Positions 44,672 through 55,468 of a DNA stretch of 64,000 nt are shown here, piece after piece. Below the pieces are notes generated by a model. The model searched no databases and was not told the DNA's origin. It worked only from the letters and a program-made list of their open reading frames with translations. Source of the stretch: an uncultured Desulfovibrio sp. (lineage in GTDB: Bacteria > Desulfobacterota > Desulfovibrionia > Desulfovibrionales > Desulfovibrionaceae); contig NZ_CALUWO010000001.1 in assembly GCF_944324505.1 (NCBI RefSeq), positions 248,001 through 312,000 of the forward strand, in the 5' to 3' direction. Within the stretch, counting starts at the first letter, position 1. Every line of letters begins with the position of its first letter. The position numbers were made by a program, and so were the translations under genes.

Positions 44672-47011
44672 TCACATAGCACCTGTTTGCTCGTCCGTCA
44701 ACGCATTGTGCGCCGTATGCCGCTTGGACAGCCGGTCACGATAGGCAAGGATGCCCTCGGCCAGTCCCTCGGCAATGGCATGCCGGTATTTCTCGCTGCG
44801 CAGGCGGGTGGCCTCATCGGGATTGGTACAGTAGCCCACCTCCACCAGCACGGCAGGCATGCAGGCCCCCAGCAGCACATGAAAGGGAGCGGACCGCGTG
44901 CCATTGTTGCGCACGGTATAGCCGCGCCGCTTGAGCCGGAAAATGGTCAGGCGCTGAATGTCCCCGGCCAGACGCCGTGACTCGTCCTGCCGCACATTAA
45001 GCATGACATCGGCCAGCATGTTCTGCATATTGCCCAGACGGCGGTCGCTGCGGGCATTTTCCAGGGCAGCCACGCGGGCCGCTTCGGGATTGCTGGCAAA
45101 ATCCAGAAAATAGGTTTCAAAACCGCGCGCCGAGGCATTGTCATGCGCATTGACATGAATGGACACAAAGATGTCGCTTTCCCGGCGGTTGGCCAGCTGG
45201 GTACGCTGGGCCAGTCCCACACTGGTATTGTCGGTGCGGCTGTAGCTGACCTCCAGGCCATTGGCCTGCAACAGGCGCCCCAGGCGCTGGGCAATGTCCA
45301 GGGTAATGGCGCGTTCCACCACCTTGTTGTGCGACGTGCCGGGATCCTTGCCACCATGCCCGGCATCGATGAAGACGCGCCGCACCGTGAGTCCCAGCTG
45401 GCTGGCCATATTGCAGACCTGCAGGGAGCGGACCCGGCGCGCCGGCGCCTGCTGCCCGGAAGGGGCCTCGGCCACGTCGGTGCCACCCGCGTCCATGCGC
45501 GGCAGGCGGCTTTTTCCGGCAGCCACGCTGACCACGATGCGGTAGGGGTTTTCTTCCAGCGAGGTATCGAAGCGGGCCACCTCCCGGAAGGTCAGCTCGA
45601 TGCGCGCACCGCGTCCGTGGGGCCGGACCTGCACATTGCTGAGCAGACTGCCATTGACCTTCACACCACGGCGCACATCCTGCACCACGTCAATATCGCT
45701 CACTTCCAGCACCAACCGGGCCGGCGTATCTTTCCCCGCCCGGATGAGGCGCGTTTCATAGCGGGCCGGACCGTTGAGTTCCAGCACCACGCGCACGCTG
45801 TTCTTGCTCACGGAATCCCAGGACAGCATCTGCAATTCCGGCCGGGAAGCCGCCTGGCGACCGGAAGATCGCCGGCTATCATGGCCGGTCTGGTCCAGCT
45901 CGGCCAGCAGTTCCCGCCCCCTGGCGGTCATGTCGCCGTGGGGATACTTCCGGCCCTGAGTGGTCAGCAGCTCCAGGGCCAGCGGCACATCGTCAAGGCG
46001 GTGCGCGGCCAGCACGGCGGCCTGATACAGGGCATCATCGGCCAGCGCGCTGCGCGGGAATTCCTGCGCCACCTGCCGATACATGGCCACGGCCTCGCGA
46101 TATTCGCGCCCGAGATGGGAACAACGCGCCAGCGCCTCGCGGCAGAAGGCCGCGCGATACAGCGCACCGGCACGAATGGTGTCCGCAGGCCGGGCCGCAT
46201 GCACGGCACGGAAGCGTGCCTCCAGCTTTTCCCAGGGTTCGCGCCAGCAGGCCCGCTGCTCGTCCTTCTGCAGGGCCGCCATGTCTTCCTTGGCTGCCGC
46301 ATAGTCGCGCATGGGGTCTGCTGCGGCCGTCACCGCCGGACGCGGAGACGGCGCCGCAGGTTCTTCCGTCGCCGTGGCGGCAGTCCTGCCGGACTCTGCT
46401 ATAGTTGTGCTGTCTTCCGCAGCTGCCGTCAGCCTGTCGCGCAGGCTGCCGGCCTTTCCCGCCATGTCGCCACGCGGATACTGCCGCAGCAGGCGATCCA
46501 GGACCGCCCGTGCGCCCTTCCTGTCCCGGAGCAGTTCCGCATGCACAAGCGCTGACCGGTACAGGGCATCATCGGCCAGTCGGCTGTCGGCATGACGCAG
46601 CGCAAGTTCCTCGTAACGCTCCACGGCCCGGCGGGCATCCCTGCCCGCAAAGGAACGCCGCGCCAGCTGCTCCAGACTCTCCGCCGAACGATACAAGGCT
46701 GCGGGACGGTTGGGCCAGTCGGTATCACTCTGGTAAATGGCCGAAAATTCCTCCGCCAGTTTTTCCCAGGGCTCCCGCTGCTGTGAACGCCGCGCATCCA
46801 GCAGCAGGCTTTCCCCCCGGCTCTTGGCATCGGCATAGCGTTTCTCCACGGGCGGCAGCGCGCTGTAGCCGGCATCGTAGCACAGCAGCACCAGCGCCAT
46901 GAGGGCACACATAAAGGCCAGCGGCGGCGCCAGACGACGCAGCGGCGTCAGCGGGGCGCGGGAACGGACTCGTGCGGCGGATGCCGGGTGGGATTGACGG
47001 CTGCGGCTCAT
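44672..47011 (-). CDS. N-acetylmuramoyl-L-alanine amidase with AMIN and helical-repeat region
   Basis: The 779-aa protein has an N-terminal signal-anchor (PPLAFMCALMALVLLCYDAG, about residues 30-52). Two helical-repeat blocks with TolA/YbgF-like repeats follow (ADDALYRSALVHAELL and ADDALYQAAVLAAHRL), then an AMIN domain (about 430-530) and a C-terminal amidase_3 domain. The Zn ligands appear in FIDAGHGGKDPG (His), KVVERAITLD (Glu), VSIHVNAHDN (His), and the catalytic Glu in AVLVEVGYCTNP. It should cleave septal peptidoglycan in the periplasm. AmiC-type enzymes are about 400 aa; the repeats double the length. I chose ATG 47011 before the signal segment. Confidence 0.9.
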   Translation of the reverse strand: MSRSRQSHPASAARVRSRAPLTPLRRLAPPLAFMCALMALVLLCYDAGYSALPPVEKRYADAKSRGESLLLDARRSQQREPWEKLAEEFSAIYQSDTDWPNRPAALYRSAESLEQLARRSFAGRDARRAVERYEELALRHADSRLADDALYRSALVHAELLRDRKGARAVLDRLLRQYPRGDMAGKAGSLRDRLTAAAEDSTTIAESGRTAATATEEPAAPSPRPAVTAAADPMRDYAAAKEDMAALQKDEQRACWREPWEKLEARFRAVHAARPADTIRAGALYRAAFCREALARCSHLGREYREAVAMYRQVAQEFPRSALADDALYQAAVLAAHRLDDVPLALELLTTQGRKYPHGDMTARGRELLAELDQTGHDSRRSSGRQAASRPELQMLSWDSVSKNSVRVVLELNGPARYETRLIRAGKDTPARLVLEVSDIDVVQDVRRGVKVNGSLLSNVQVRPHGRGARIELTFREVARFDTSLEENPYRIVVSVAAGKSRLPRMDAGGTDVAEAPSGQQAPARRVRSLQVCNMASQLGLTVRRVFIDAGHGGKDPGTSHNKVVERAITLDIAQRLGRLLQANGLEVSYSRTDNTSVGLAQRTQLANRRESDIFVSIHVNAHDNASARGFETYFLDFASNPEAARVAALENARSDRRLGNMQNMLADVMLNVRQDESRRLAGDIQRLTIFRLKRRGYTVRNNGTRSAPFHVLLGACMPAVLVEVGYCTNPDEATRLRSEKYRHAIAEGLAEGILAYRDRLSKRHTAHNALTDEQTGAM

Positions 47012-47468
47012 AGAATCTTCTGCTCCCTGGGAAACGGCGGATACAGGTAGGAAATAACGGGCACGGCCTGCCTGAACGTTGCGGACGGGCTGCTGCCGGG
47101 GCTGTTCCGCGACAGGGCGCCACGCATTCCAGAATATGTACTGTTTTGGAAAACATAAAGCAGAAGGGACAGCTCTGTCCAGCATGTCTCGCAGGGGAAT
47201 TGGCAAGGTGGCGTGATATATAAAAAATTTTTTTATGAGGATTTTTAATCTGCTGTTATACGCATTTTTTGCTGCCATAAAATGGCAGCGACAACAGATA
47301 TTTTTGCAGCACTACAGTATTTAGAAGAGATTTTGTCATTTTCTAAAGTTTTTCTAGAGAATAATTTCTTCTGCACTCCTCATACGGTGGACAGCCTGCG
47401 GTTCAGCCCACATACAAAAAGGGCGCCCCCTTGCGGAGGCGCCCTGCGACACAGCAGATCACTACAGC
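47012..47468. other. AT-rich intergenic region between bamA and the amidase gene
   Basis: The 457-bp gap holds the bamA terminator (47416-47445) and a strikingly AT-rich segment (about 47205-47380) with a perfect dyad GCTGCCAT/ATGGCAGC (47271-47289). A-runs and T-runs flank it, with several TATA-like hexamers. It probably contains the amidase promoter. I see no supported gene; a 69-codon plus-strand frame runs through the terminator and is rejected. Confidence 0.6.
47416..47445 (-). terminator. Terminator of bamA
   Basis: GGGCGCC pairs with GGCGCCC (47421-47445) and is followed on the minus strand by TTTTTG, 24 nt after the bamA stop. Confidence 0.88.
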
Positions 47469-50243
47469 CTAGAAGAACTGCCCCATGCTGAATTCAAGCC
47501 GTCCCGGCTCTCGTTCACCATCGTAGTCTTCGCTGAGCGGGATACCGTAGGCAATGCGCAGGTCACCCATGGGCGAACGCCAGCGCAGTTCCAGGCCCGC
47601 AGAATAGGCGATCTTGTCATAGATATCATTGCCCTGCGTCTTCTGGTCAATATTGAAGCCCGCATCAATGAAGGGCACCAGGGCAAGGCCCATATCCTTC
47701 TGGAAGGTCCACACGTATTCCAGGTTGAGCACCCCCATGCGGTCACCACCGATGTGGTCATCGCCATAGTCCTTGTCGCGGGGGGACAGGTCCGTATAGG
47801 AGAAGCCGCGGATGGTATCCATACCGCCGATCCAGAAGCGTTCAAAGACGGGCACCCGGCTGTCGGTATTCTGGAAAACGCCGCCCACGCGCGCCCGCAC
47901 ATGGAAGGTGTGCTCGGGCGTGATGGACCAGAAGCCCTGCCAGTCGGCCACGGCCTTGATGAAGTTGTCCGTGCCGCCCAGGCCACCGCCGCCGTATTCC
48001 GCCCAGAGACGGGCAATGGTACCCTTGGTGGGCCGGTCGCGGGCGTCCGTGGTATCACGCAGGATGCGGGCGCTGATGGCGCTGGTCCAGTTGGTCCCCT
48101 TGTAGTCCCGGATGTAGGGCGAGGCATCTTCTTCCACGTCGGACAGATAGTAGCGTTCCAGACGGTAGCCCAGGCCCACGGAGGTATATTCGCCGATGGG
48201 ATAGGACAGGCGGATAGTATCGCCTACGGTTTCCTTGGTGAAGTCATCCCAGTAGTCATAGATGTAGTACAGGTCGTTGCCGATGCTCAGGTCCGTATCG
48301 TAGACGCGGGGATTGGTGAAGGACAGGGTGCCCGACGTGCGGCGCCAGGAGAAGAAGCCCTGCAACTGCAACCAGTAGCCGCGCCCGAAGAGGTTGCGTT
48401 CCATGATGGATGCGGACACACCCACGTCATAATAGGTGGAATAGCCGATGCCGGCCATGAGTGCGCCGGTATTGGCCTCCTTGACCTTGACCTTGAGGTC
48501 CACCTCGTCTTCCTTATCCGTGGGGATGAGTTCCATGTCCACGGCAGAGAAGTAGCGCAGGCGGTTCAGGCGTTCGGTAGAGCGGCGCAACTTGGCGCCT
48601 TCGTACATATCACCGTCACCCAGGCGCATTTCGCGAAGGATGACGTTGTCGCGGGTCTTCACATTGCCTTCCACGGTCATGCGCCGAATGAAGACCTTCT
48701 GCTTCTTGTTGACCTGATAGCCCACATCAACCAGGGGTTCCTCGCCATCCACCTTGAGGATGCGGGTATCCACCTCGGCAAAGGCATAGCCCTGATCGGC
48801 ATAGAAATTGGTCAGGCGCTTGCTGTCTTCCTGCATGACCGTGACGGAGAAATAGCCCTCATCGTCACGCCAGTCATCCATCTGCACCTGCTTGAGCATG
48901 TTTTCTTCGCTGTCGATGACATCGCCGCCAAACTTGACGTCGCGCACCTTGTAACGCTTGCCCTCGCTCACCAGGAAGGTGATGTAGATGCCGTCATCCC
49001 GGTATTCCACATCCGGCGCGGAAACCTGAATGTCCACAAAGCCCTTGCTCAGCCCGAAGGCGGCAATGGCATTGGTATCACGTTCCAGATACTCGTCCTT
49101 GAGCACCCCGGAACCGGTGAACCAGGAAAGAATGCCCCGCGGCTTGAGGGCCATGTATTTGTCCAGCTCGTCCAGGTCCAGTTCCTTGGCGCCGTCGATC
49201 TTCACTTCCTTGATGTAGAGCTTGTTGCCCTCCTTCACGGAAATGACCAGCACGGCGCCCTTGCCGCCCCGGCGTTCTTCCAGGCGGTAGCTGGCCTTGG
49301 CCAGATAATAGCCTTCCTTGCGGTACAGTTCGTTGATTTTCTGCAGGTCGTCGGAAATGAGCTGCTCGTTGAGCACATTGCCGCTCTTGGTACCCATGGC
49401 AGCCAGCACGTCATCGGCATCCACCTCGTCGGAACCTTCCACGATGATGTTCTCGATGCGCGGCTTTTCGCTGACGGTAAAGACGAGTACGCTGCCTTCC
49501 ATGGTGGCCTGCACGTCATTGAAATAGCCCATCTCCCAGATGCGCTTCACTTCTTCGTTGATGGCATTGGCGTCGGGGCTGTCGCCCTTGCGGACGGTCA
49601 GCCGCATGAGCACCACATCAGGGTCCAGCACCTGCAGGCCGCGTACCTGCACATCGCTGATCATGCGTCCGCCCCCCTGCATGGGCACAAAGTCCGGCGT
49701 GTCATTGCCGGACAGGGGCGCCGCCGCAGGCGCTGCCGCCTGTCCCGTGGCCGGAAGCGCCGTACCGCCCTGCAGCACACCCACCGCACGGCTGGCCAGC
49801 GTGCCGGCACATTCACCCAGCGCCAGCAGGGAATCCCGTTCAAAGGTGGCCGGAACGGCCTCCCCCTGCTTCACCGGAACCAGGCGGGTATCCAGGGAAA
49901 AACCGTCCCCCAGCTGATTGAAGCTGCCGTACACCACCATGTCCGCCCCGGCCGCACGCCCCAGGCGCCGGGCTTCCGCCAGGTCGATGGAGCCTGTGCC
50001 GCCCCGGGTAAAGAGCGCTCGGGACTTGTCCATGGGAATGACCTGCAAGCCGTTCTGGGCCAGCTGATCACAGATGAGCTGCGGAACATCCTGCGCGGCA
50101 TTGGGCATTTCCGGCCCGGCATGGGCCTGGAAGGGCAAAACCAGCACCGTCTGCCCGGCCGCATGGACCGGCACGACAGCCACTGTCAGCATGAAGGCCA
50201 GCACCCAGACCGGCGCCAGCAGGTTACGCAAACGTTTTTTCAT
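47469..50243 (-). CDS. bamA: Outer membrane protein assembly factor BamA with extra N-terminal domain
   Basis: BamA inserts beta-barrel proteins into the outer membrane. The 924-aa precursor has a signal peptide (cut near VHAAG). A domain of about 150 residues follows that resembles TolB/FlgO-type N-terminal folds (VLVLPFQAHAGPEM, GADMVVYGSFNQLGDGFSLD), then a linker, five POTRA repeats (about 195-570) and the 16-stranded barrel. The lid-lock motif TIRGFSYTD and the C-terminal Phe signal are present. Typical BamA is about 800 aa, so the N-terminal domain is an addition. The start overlaps the end of lolD by 20 nt. Confidence 0.95.
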   Translation of the reverse strand: MKKRLRNLLAPVWVLAFMLTVAVVPVHAAGQTVLVLPFQAHAGPEMPNAAQDVPQLICDQLAQNGLQVIPMDKSRALFTRGGTGSIDLAEARRLGRAAGADMVVYGSFNQLGDGFSLDTRLVPVKQGEAVPATFERDSLLALGECAGTLASRAVGVLQGGTALPATGQAAAPAAAPLSGNDTPDFVPMQGGGRMISDVQVRGLQVLDPDVVLMRLTVRKGDSPDANAINEEVKRIWEMGYFNDVQATMEGSVLVFTVSEKPRIENIIVEGSDEVDADDVLAAMGTKSGNVLNEQLISDDLQKINELYRKEGYYLAKASYRLEERRGGKGAVLVISVKEGNKLYIKEVKIDGAKELDLDELDKYMALKPRGILSWFTGSGVLKDEYLERDTNAIAAFGLSKGFVDIQVSAPDVEYRDDGIYITFLVSEGKRYKVRDVKFGGDVIDSEENMLKQVQMDDWRDDEGYFSVTVMQEDSKRLTNFYADQGYAFAEVDTRILKVDGEEPLVDVGYQVNKKQKVFIRRMTVEGNVKTRDNVILREMRLGDGDMYEGAKLRRSTERLNRLRYFSAVDMELIPTDKEDEVDLKVKVKEANTGALMAGIGYSTYYDVGVSASIMERNLFGRGYWLQLQGFFSWRRTSGTLSFTNPRVYDTDLSIGNDLYYIYDYWDDFTKETVGDTIRLSYPIGEYTSVGLGYRLERYYLSDVEEDASPYIRDYKGTNWTSAISARILRDTTDARDRPTKGTIARLWAEYGGGGLGGTDNFIKAVADWQGFWSITPEHTFHVRARVGGVFQNTDSRVPVFERFWIGGMDTIRGFSYTDLSPRDKDYGDDHIGGDRMGVLNLEYVWTFQKDMGLALVPFIDAGFNIDQKTQGNDIYDKIAYSAGLELRWRSPMGDLRIAYGIPLSEDYDGEREPGRLEFSMGQFF

Positions 50244-50907
50244 ACAGTATCCCCGCTCTGAGTTCCAAACTGCGGTTCATGGTGGCCGCAAGCTCGTTAT
50301 TGTGCGTGACCACCACGAGAGTCATTCCCAGTTCTCTGTTCAATTCCGTCAGCAGTGCGCCCACCTGTGCCCCGGTGGCTTCATCCAGATTGCCCGTGGG
50401 TTCATCCGCCAGCAGAACCCGCGGACGCATGAGCACGGCACGCGCAATGGCCACGCGCTGCCGCTCGCCCCCGGACATGGTGGGCACCGAACTGCCGCAG
50501 CGATGCCCCAGGCCCACACGCTCCAGCATGATGCGGGCTTCCGACAGGGCTTCGCCACGGTCGCGGCCGGCCACCAGGGCAGGCATGGCTACGTTTTCCT
50601 CGGCAGTAAATTCGGGCAGGAGATGGTGAAACTGAAAGACAAAGCCCAGCGTCTTGTTGCGGAAGCGGGCCTTTTCGTCAGGTGTCATGCAGGCCATATC
50701 CCTGCCATCAAAGAGGACTTTTCCCTCTGTTGGACTATCAAGAGCGCCCATAAGATGCAAGAGGGTGGACTTGCCCGAACCGGAGGCCCCCACGATGGCC
50801 AGAGACTCCCCCTCATGGACAAGCAGATTGATATCCTTGAAAATCTCTAGATTTTCCGGGCCGCTGAAACGCTTGGCCACTCCCACAAACTGATACAATT
50901 CGGACAT
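50224..50907 (-). CDS. lolD: Lipoprotein-releasing system ATPase LolD
   Basis: LolD powers the LolCDE complex that extracts lipoproteins from the inner membrane. The 227-aa ABC ATPase has Walker A VGASGSGKSTLLHLMG, the LolD-type FVFQFHHLLPEFTAEENV Q-loop, signature TMSGGERQRVAIARA and Walker B VLLADEPTGNLDEAT. It follows lolC by 6 nt. Confidence 0.95.
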   Translation of the reverse strand: MSELYQFVGVAKRFSGPENLEIFKDINLLVHEGESLAIVGASGSGKSTLLHLMGALDSPTEGKVLFDGRDMACMTPDEKARFRNKTLGFVFQFHHLLPEFTAEENVAMPALVAGRDRGEALSEARIMLERVGLGHRCGSSVPTMSGGERQRVAIARAVLMRPRVLLADEPTGNLDEATGAQVGALLTELNRELGMTLVVVTHNNELAATMNRSLELRAGILYEKTFA

Positions 50908-50913
50908 GATGTT

Positions 50914-52155
50914 TTATTCGTAGCGCAGGGCTTCGGCCGGAACAAGGCGGGATGCCTGCCGTGCCGGATAGAGCGTGGCCAGGAAGCAGAGCAGCATGGC
51001 GCTGGCCCCCACAAGGAGCACGTCGGACCAGGTGATGATGATGGGCAGGTGGTCCAGCGTGTAGACATTTTCGGGCAGCTTGATGAAGCGGTATTCGCGC
51101 AGTGCCCAGCCCAGCGAAAGGCCCATGGCATAGCCCAGCAGGGTGCCCACGGCGCCGATGATGGTGCCCTGCAGCATGAAGATGTTGCGGATCATGCGGC
51201 GCGTGGCGCCCATGGACATCATGATGGCAATGTCCCGTGTCTTTTCCATGACAAGCATGACCAGGGAGGTGACAATGGAAAAGGAACCGATAAGCACCAC
51301 CATGGCCAGCAGGATGAACATGCCCACCTTTTCCAGCTTGAGAGCCGCAAAGAGATTGGCATTCATCTCCATCCAGTGGCGCACGTAGAAGGGGGGGCCG
51401 ATCTGTTCCGCCAGGTCGGCGGCAATGGCATCGGCCCGGAAAAGATCATCCACCGTGATTTCCATGCCCGTCAGAAAGCCGTCCGGCAGGCCCAGTACCG
51501 CGCGCGCCTCGTCCAGGTCAATGAAGGCCAGGGAGGAATCGTATTCGAACATGCCGGTCTTGAAGGTGCCCACCACCTTGAAGGGCTTGATGTTGGGCTG
51601 GTAGCCGGCACTGCCCTTCTTGCCCGATGGCGTGAGCAGATTGAGGCGGCTGCCCATGAGCACATTGATGCGCTTGGCCAGCTCCTCGCCGATGATGATG
51701 CCGGGCAGGTCATCCTCGCCGGAGGGCCGCAGGGCCTGCACGCTGCCCTTGCGCAGCTTGCCCAGCATGGTGACCACCTCCGGGGCCGTATCGGGATCAA
51801 TCCCGCGCAGCACCACGCCCTTGACGCCGCCATTGGCCGACACCATGCACTCGGTGTAGATGAAGGGCGTGGCTCCGGTCACATGGGGCACGGCAAGGGC
51901 CTGCTGGCGCAGATCCGGCGTATTCTGAAAGGCCGACGGCTGATAGGACATGATGATGCCGTGGGCATTGGCCCCCAGAATCTTGTCGCGCATATCAGTG
52001 GTCAGACCGTTGTAGACCCCCAGCACCACCACCAGCGCCCCCACTCCCAGGGCCACGCCCAGAATGGACATGACGGAGATGACGGAAATGAAGGTCTGCT
52101 TGCGGCGCGAAAAGAGGTAACGGCGCGCCACGAAAAGGGCAAAGGAGGATGCCAT
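50914..52155 (-). CDS. lolC: Lipoprotein-releasing system permease LolC/LolE
   Basis: The 413-aa inner-membrane protein has four transmembrane helices (about 20-45, 270-295, 315-345, 375-400) and a large periplasmic domain between the first two. FALFVARRYLFSRRKQTFIS and SIVTSLVMLVMEKTRDIAIM are typical of LolC/E. Only one permease gene is present, so it probably works as a homodimer (LolF-like), as in many non-enteric bacteria. It lies 6 nt after lysS. Confidence 0.92.
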   Translation of the reverse strand: MASSFALFVARRYLFSRRKQTFISVISVMSILGVALGVGALVVVLGVYNGLTTDMRDKILGANAHGIIMSYQPSAFQNTPDLRQQALAVPHVTGATPFIYTECMVSANGGVKGVVLRGIDPDTAPEVVTMLGKLRKGSVQALRPSGEDDLPGIIIGEELAKRINVLMGSRLNLLTPSGKKGSAGYQPNIKPFKVVGTFKTGMFEYDSSLAFIDLDEARAVLGLPDGFLTGMEITVDDLFRADAIAADLAEQIGPPFYVRHWMEMNANLFAALKLEKVGMFILLAMVVLIGSFSIVTSLVMLVMEKTRDIAIMMSMGATRRMIRNIFMLQGTIIGAVGTLLGYAMGLSLGWALREYRFIKLPENVYTLDHLPIIITWSDVLLVGASAMLLCFLATLYPARQASRLVPAEALRYE

Positions 52156-52161
52156 CGTCGC

Positions 52162-53748
<1,587 letters not shown>

Positions 53749-53908
53749 AGCACATCTCCTCAACAGGCGGGCAGAACTCGCGTCAGAATAAATGAAGCAG
53801 CAGCCTAGTCCAAGGCCAGGCATCCGTCAAGGCGTGCGTCCGGCCGGCCGGAACGGGGCTGTCCCCTGCCAACGGCGTCTTCTGCGGCCCGGCAGGCCGT
53901 GTGTACGC

Positions 53909-53937
53909 TTGTCTTTATCGAGTCTATACGCCATAGT
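53909..53937 (+). promoter_or_regulatory. Promoter-like pair before the ACT-domain gene
   Basis: TTGTCT (53909-53914) and CATAGT (53932-53937) are 17 nt apart, 33 nt before the ATG at 53970. Confidence 0.5.
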
Positions 53938-53969
53938 GTCCCTGTTTCCATCATTTATCAGAGGATCAC

Positions 53970-54533
53970 ATGAAAAAACTGACCATTTCCTTTCTGGGCC
54001 GGGACTGCCCCGGCGCCGTATCGACCGTCAGCCAGATTCTCGGCCAGAGCGGCTGCAACATCGTGGAAGTGACGCAGACCATTCTCTGCGGAGAATTTGC
54101 CGCCATCTTCATTGTGCTGGCCCCGGAAGACCTCGAGCAGGAGGACCTGCGCCAGCGCATGCTCGCCGGCCTGAAGGACGCCGGCCTGGACCTTTCCGTC
54201 CTGGTGCGTCCGGCCGTGGAAGGCCAATGGGGCACGGGCATTGCCTGCCAGCCCTTTGTGGTCTCGGCCGACGGCCCGGACCATCCCGGACAGATCGCGG
54301 CCATGAGCCGCATCTTTGCCCAGCACAGCATCAATATCGAAAGCCTCAAGGCCATTCTGGGCGAGGGGGGCAGCCAGCATGCCCTCTTTGTCTTTGAGGT
54401 CATGGTGCCGGAGGATGTGGACCTGGGCCGCCTGCGCCGCGAACTGGTGGTGGAGGGCCGCAATCACGACCTGCGTGTCAGCGTGCAGCACCGCGATATT
54501 TTCGAGGCCGTGCACCGCGTGGCGCCCTTCTAG
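53970..54533 (+). CDS. GcvR-like protein with two ACT domains
   Basis: The 187-aa protein has two ACT domains: residues 1-85 (LTISFLGRDCPGAVSTVSQI) and about 95-180 (GPDHPGQIAAMSRIFAQHSI). ACT domains bind amino acids and control enzymes or regulators. The tandem arrangement resembles GcvR, the glycine cleavage repressor, but no GcvA gene is near. AGAGGATC precedes the ATG. The next gene starts 9 nt after its stop. Confidence 0.82.
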   Translation: MKKLTISFLGRDCPGAVSTVSQILGQSGCNIVEVTQTILCGEFAAIFIVLAPEDLEQEDLRQRMLAGLKDAGLDLSVLVRPAVEGQWGTGIACQPFVVSADGPDHPGQIAAMSRIFAQHSINIESLKAILGEGGSQHALFVFEVMVPEDVDLGRLRRELVVEGRNHDLRVSVQHRDIFEAVHRVAPF

Positions 54534-54542
54534 AGCACGCGC

Positions 54543-55397
54543 ATGCGGCATGCTGTTCCGCTGCTGCCGGGCCTGCTTCTGGGGCTGTTTCTGGGCCTGT
54601 TGCTGCCCGGCCCGGGGCGGGCCGTCCCGGCGGGCACCGCAGTCCCGGACGCGGCCCCTGGCGCCCCGAAGCAGCTTTCGGCGCTGGATGTGACGCCACC
54701 GGCGGGCTGGCAGACGGAGCCGGCCGGCGATCTGCCCCGGAACTGCCGGCGCTACGGCCGGACGGACGGACAGTTTCGCCTCACGGTCTGCCCTGCCGCG
54801 GCCCCTGACAGCCGCCGCCTTCCCGACGGCTGGCGCCGCATGGACCAGGCGCAGGTACACAGCAGCGCACAGGCCCTTGTGCTGCTCGCGCCCGGCAGAC
54901 ATGGCACGGAAGCGGCCCTGTTCACCCTGACGGCGGACAGTGCTCTGGGCACGCTGCGCCGGCAGGAGGCAGCCCCCATGCTGGCGGCCCTGGCCGGCCG
55001 CTTTGCCATCCCCGAAGCGCTGCTGGCGGCGCCGGCGGCCCCGTCCCGCTATCTGGGCAGCTTTTCTCCCGAGGGGCGGACCAAGGCCGAGGAACTGGGC
55101 TGCACCGCCTATTTTCGCACCGTGACCGTGGGAGACCGTCGGGAAAAACTGCTCGTGACCATTCTGCCCCGCAGCGAAGCCTGGCTGGATGCAGCAAGCC
55201 TGCATGCCGTCATGACGACCCTCTGGGGAGACCTCTTCCGGGAGGGGCAGCACTGGAAAGCCGATGCGGACCATCATCTGGCCCTGGCCGCTGACGGCCG
55301 GGCGCTCTGCCTGCTCATCTGCGTCAGCGGCAGCCCGCCCGGCGCCGCAGCGGGGATGCATCAGGCCATGCGGGACCTTTCCCCCTTTGTGTGGTAG
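54543..55397 (+). CDS. Secreted protein of unknown function
   Basis: The 284-aa precursor has a signal peptide ([20 protein letters not shown]) and is otherwise Ala/Arg-rich. Features are two Cys (near RNCRRYG and LTVCP) that could form a disulfide, WGDLFREGQHW, and a hydrophobic strand LALAADGRALCLLICVSG. No family is recognised. It is 9 nt after the ACT-domain gene, suggesting a common transcript, and 71 nt before the DUF711 gene. Confidence 0.7.
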   Translation: MRHAVPLLPGLLLGLFLGLLLPGPGRAVPAGTAVPDAAPGAPKQLSALDVTPPAGWQTEPAGDLPRNCRRYGRTDGQFRLTVCPAAAPDSRRLPDGWRRMDQAQVHSSAQALVLLAPGRHGTEAALFTLTADSALGTLRRQEAAPMLAALAGRFAIPEALLAAPAAPSRYLGSFSPEGRTKAEELGCTAYFRTVTVGDRREKLLVTILPRSEAWLDAASLHAVMTTLWGDLFREGQHWKADADHHLALAADGRALCLLICVSGSPPGAAAGMHQAMRDLSPFVW

Positions 55398-55468
55398 CGC
55401 CAGCCCGCACGGCTCCACACAGACAACAGAAACCAGCGGCGTCCTTATGACGCCCCGTGGGAGATACC

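Noticed and set aside
47282..47491. 69-codon plus-strand frame in the AT-rich islet
   Set aside because: No ribosome-binding site; the second half runs through the bamA terminator and into the bamA coding end.
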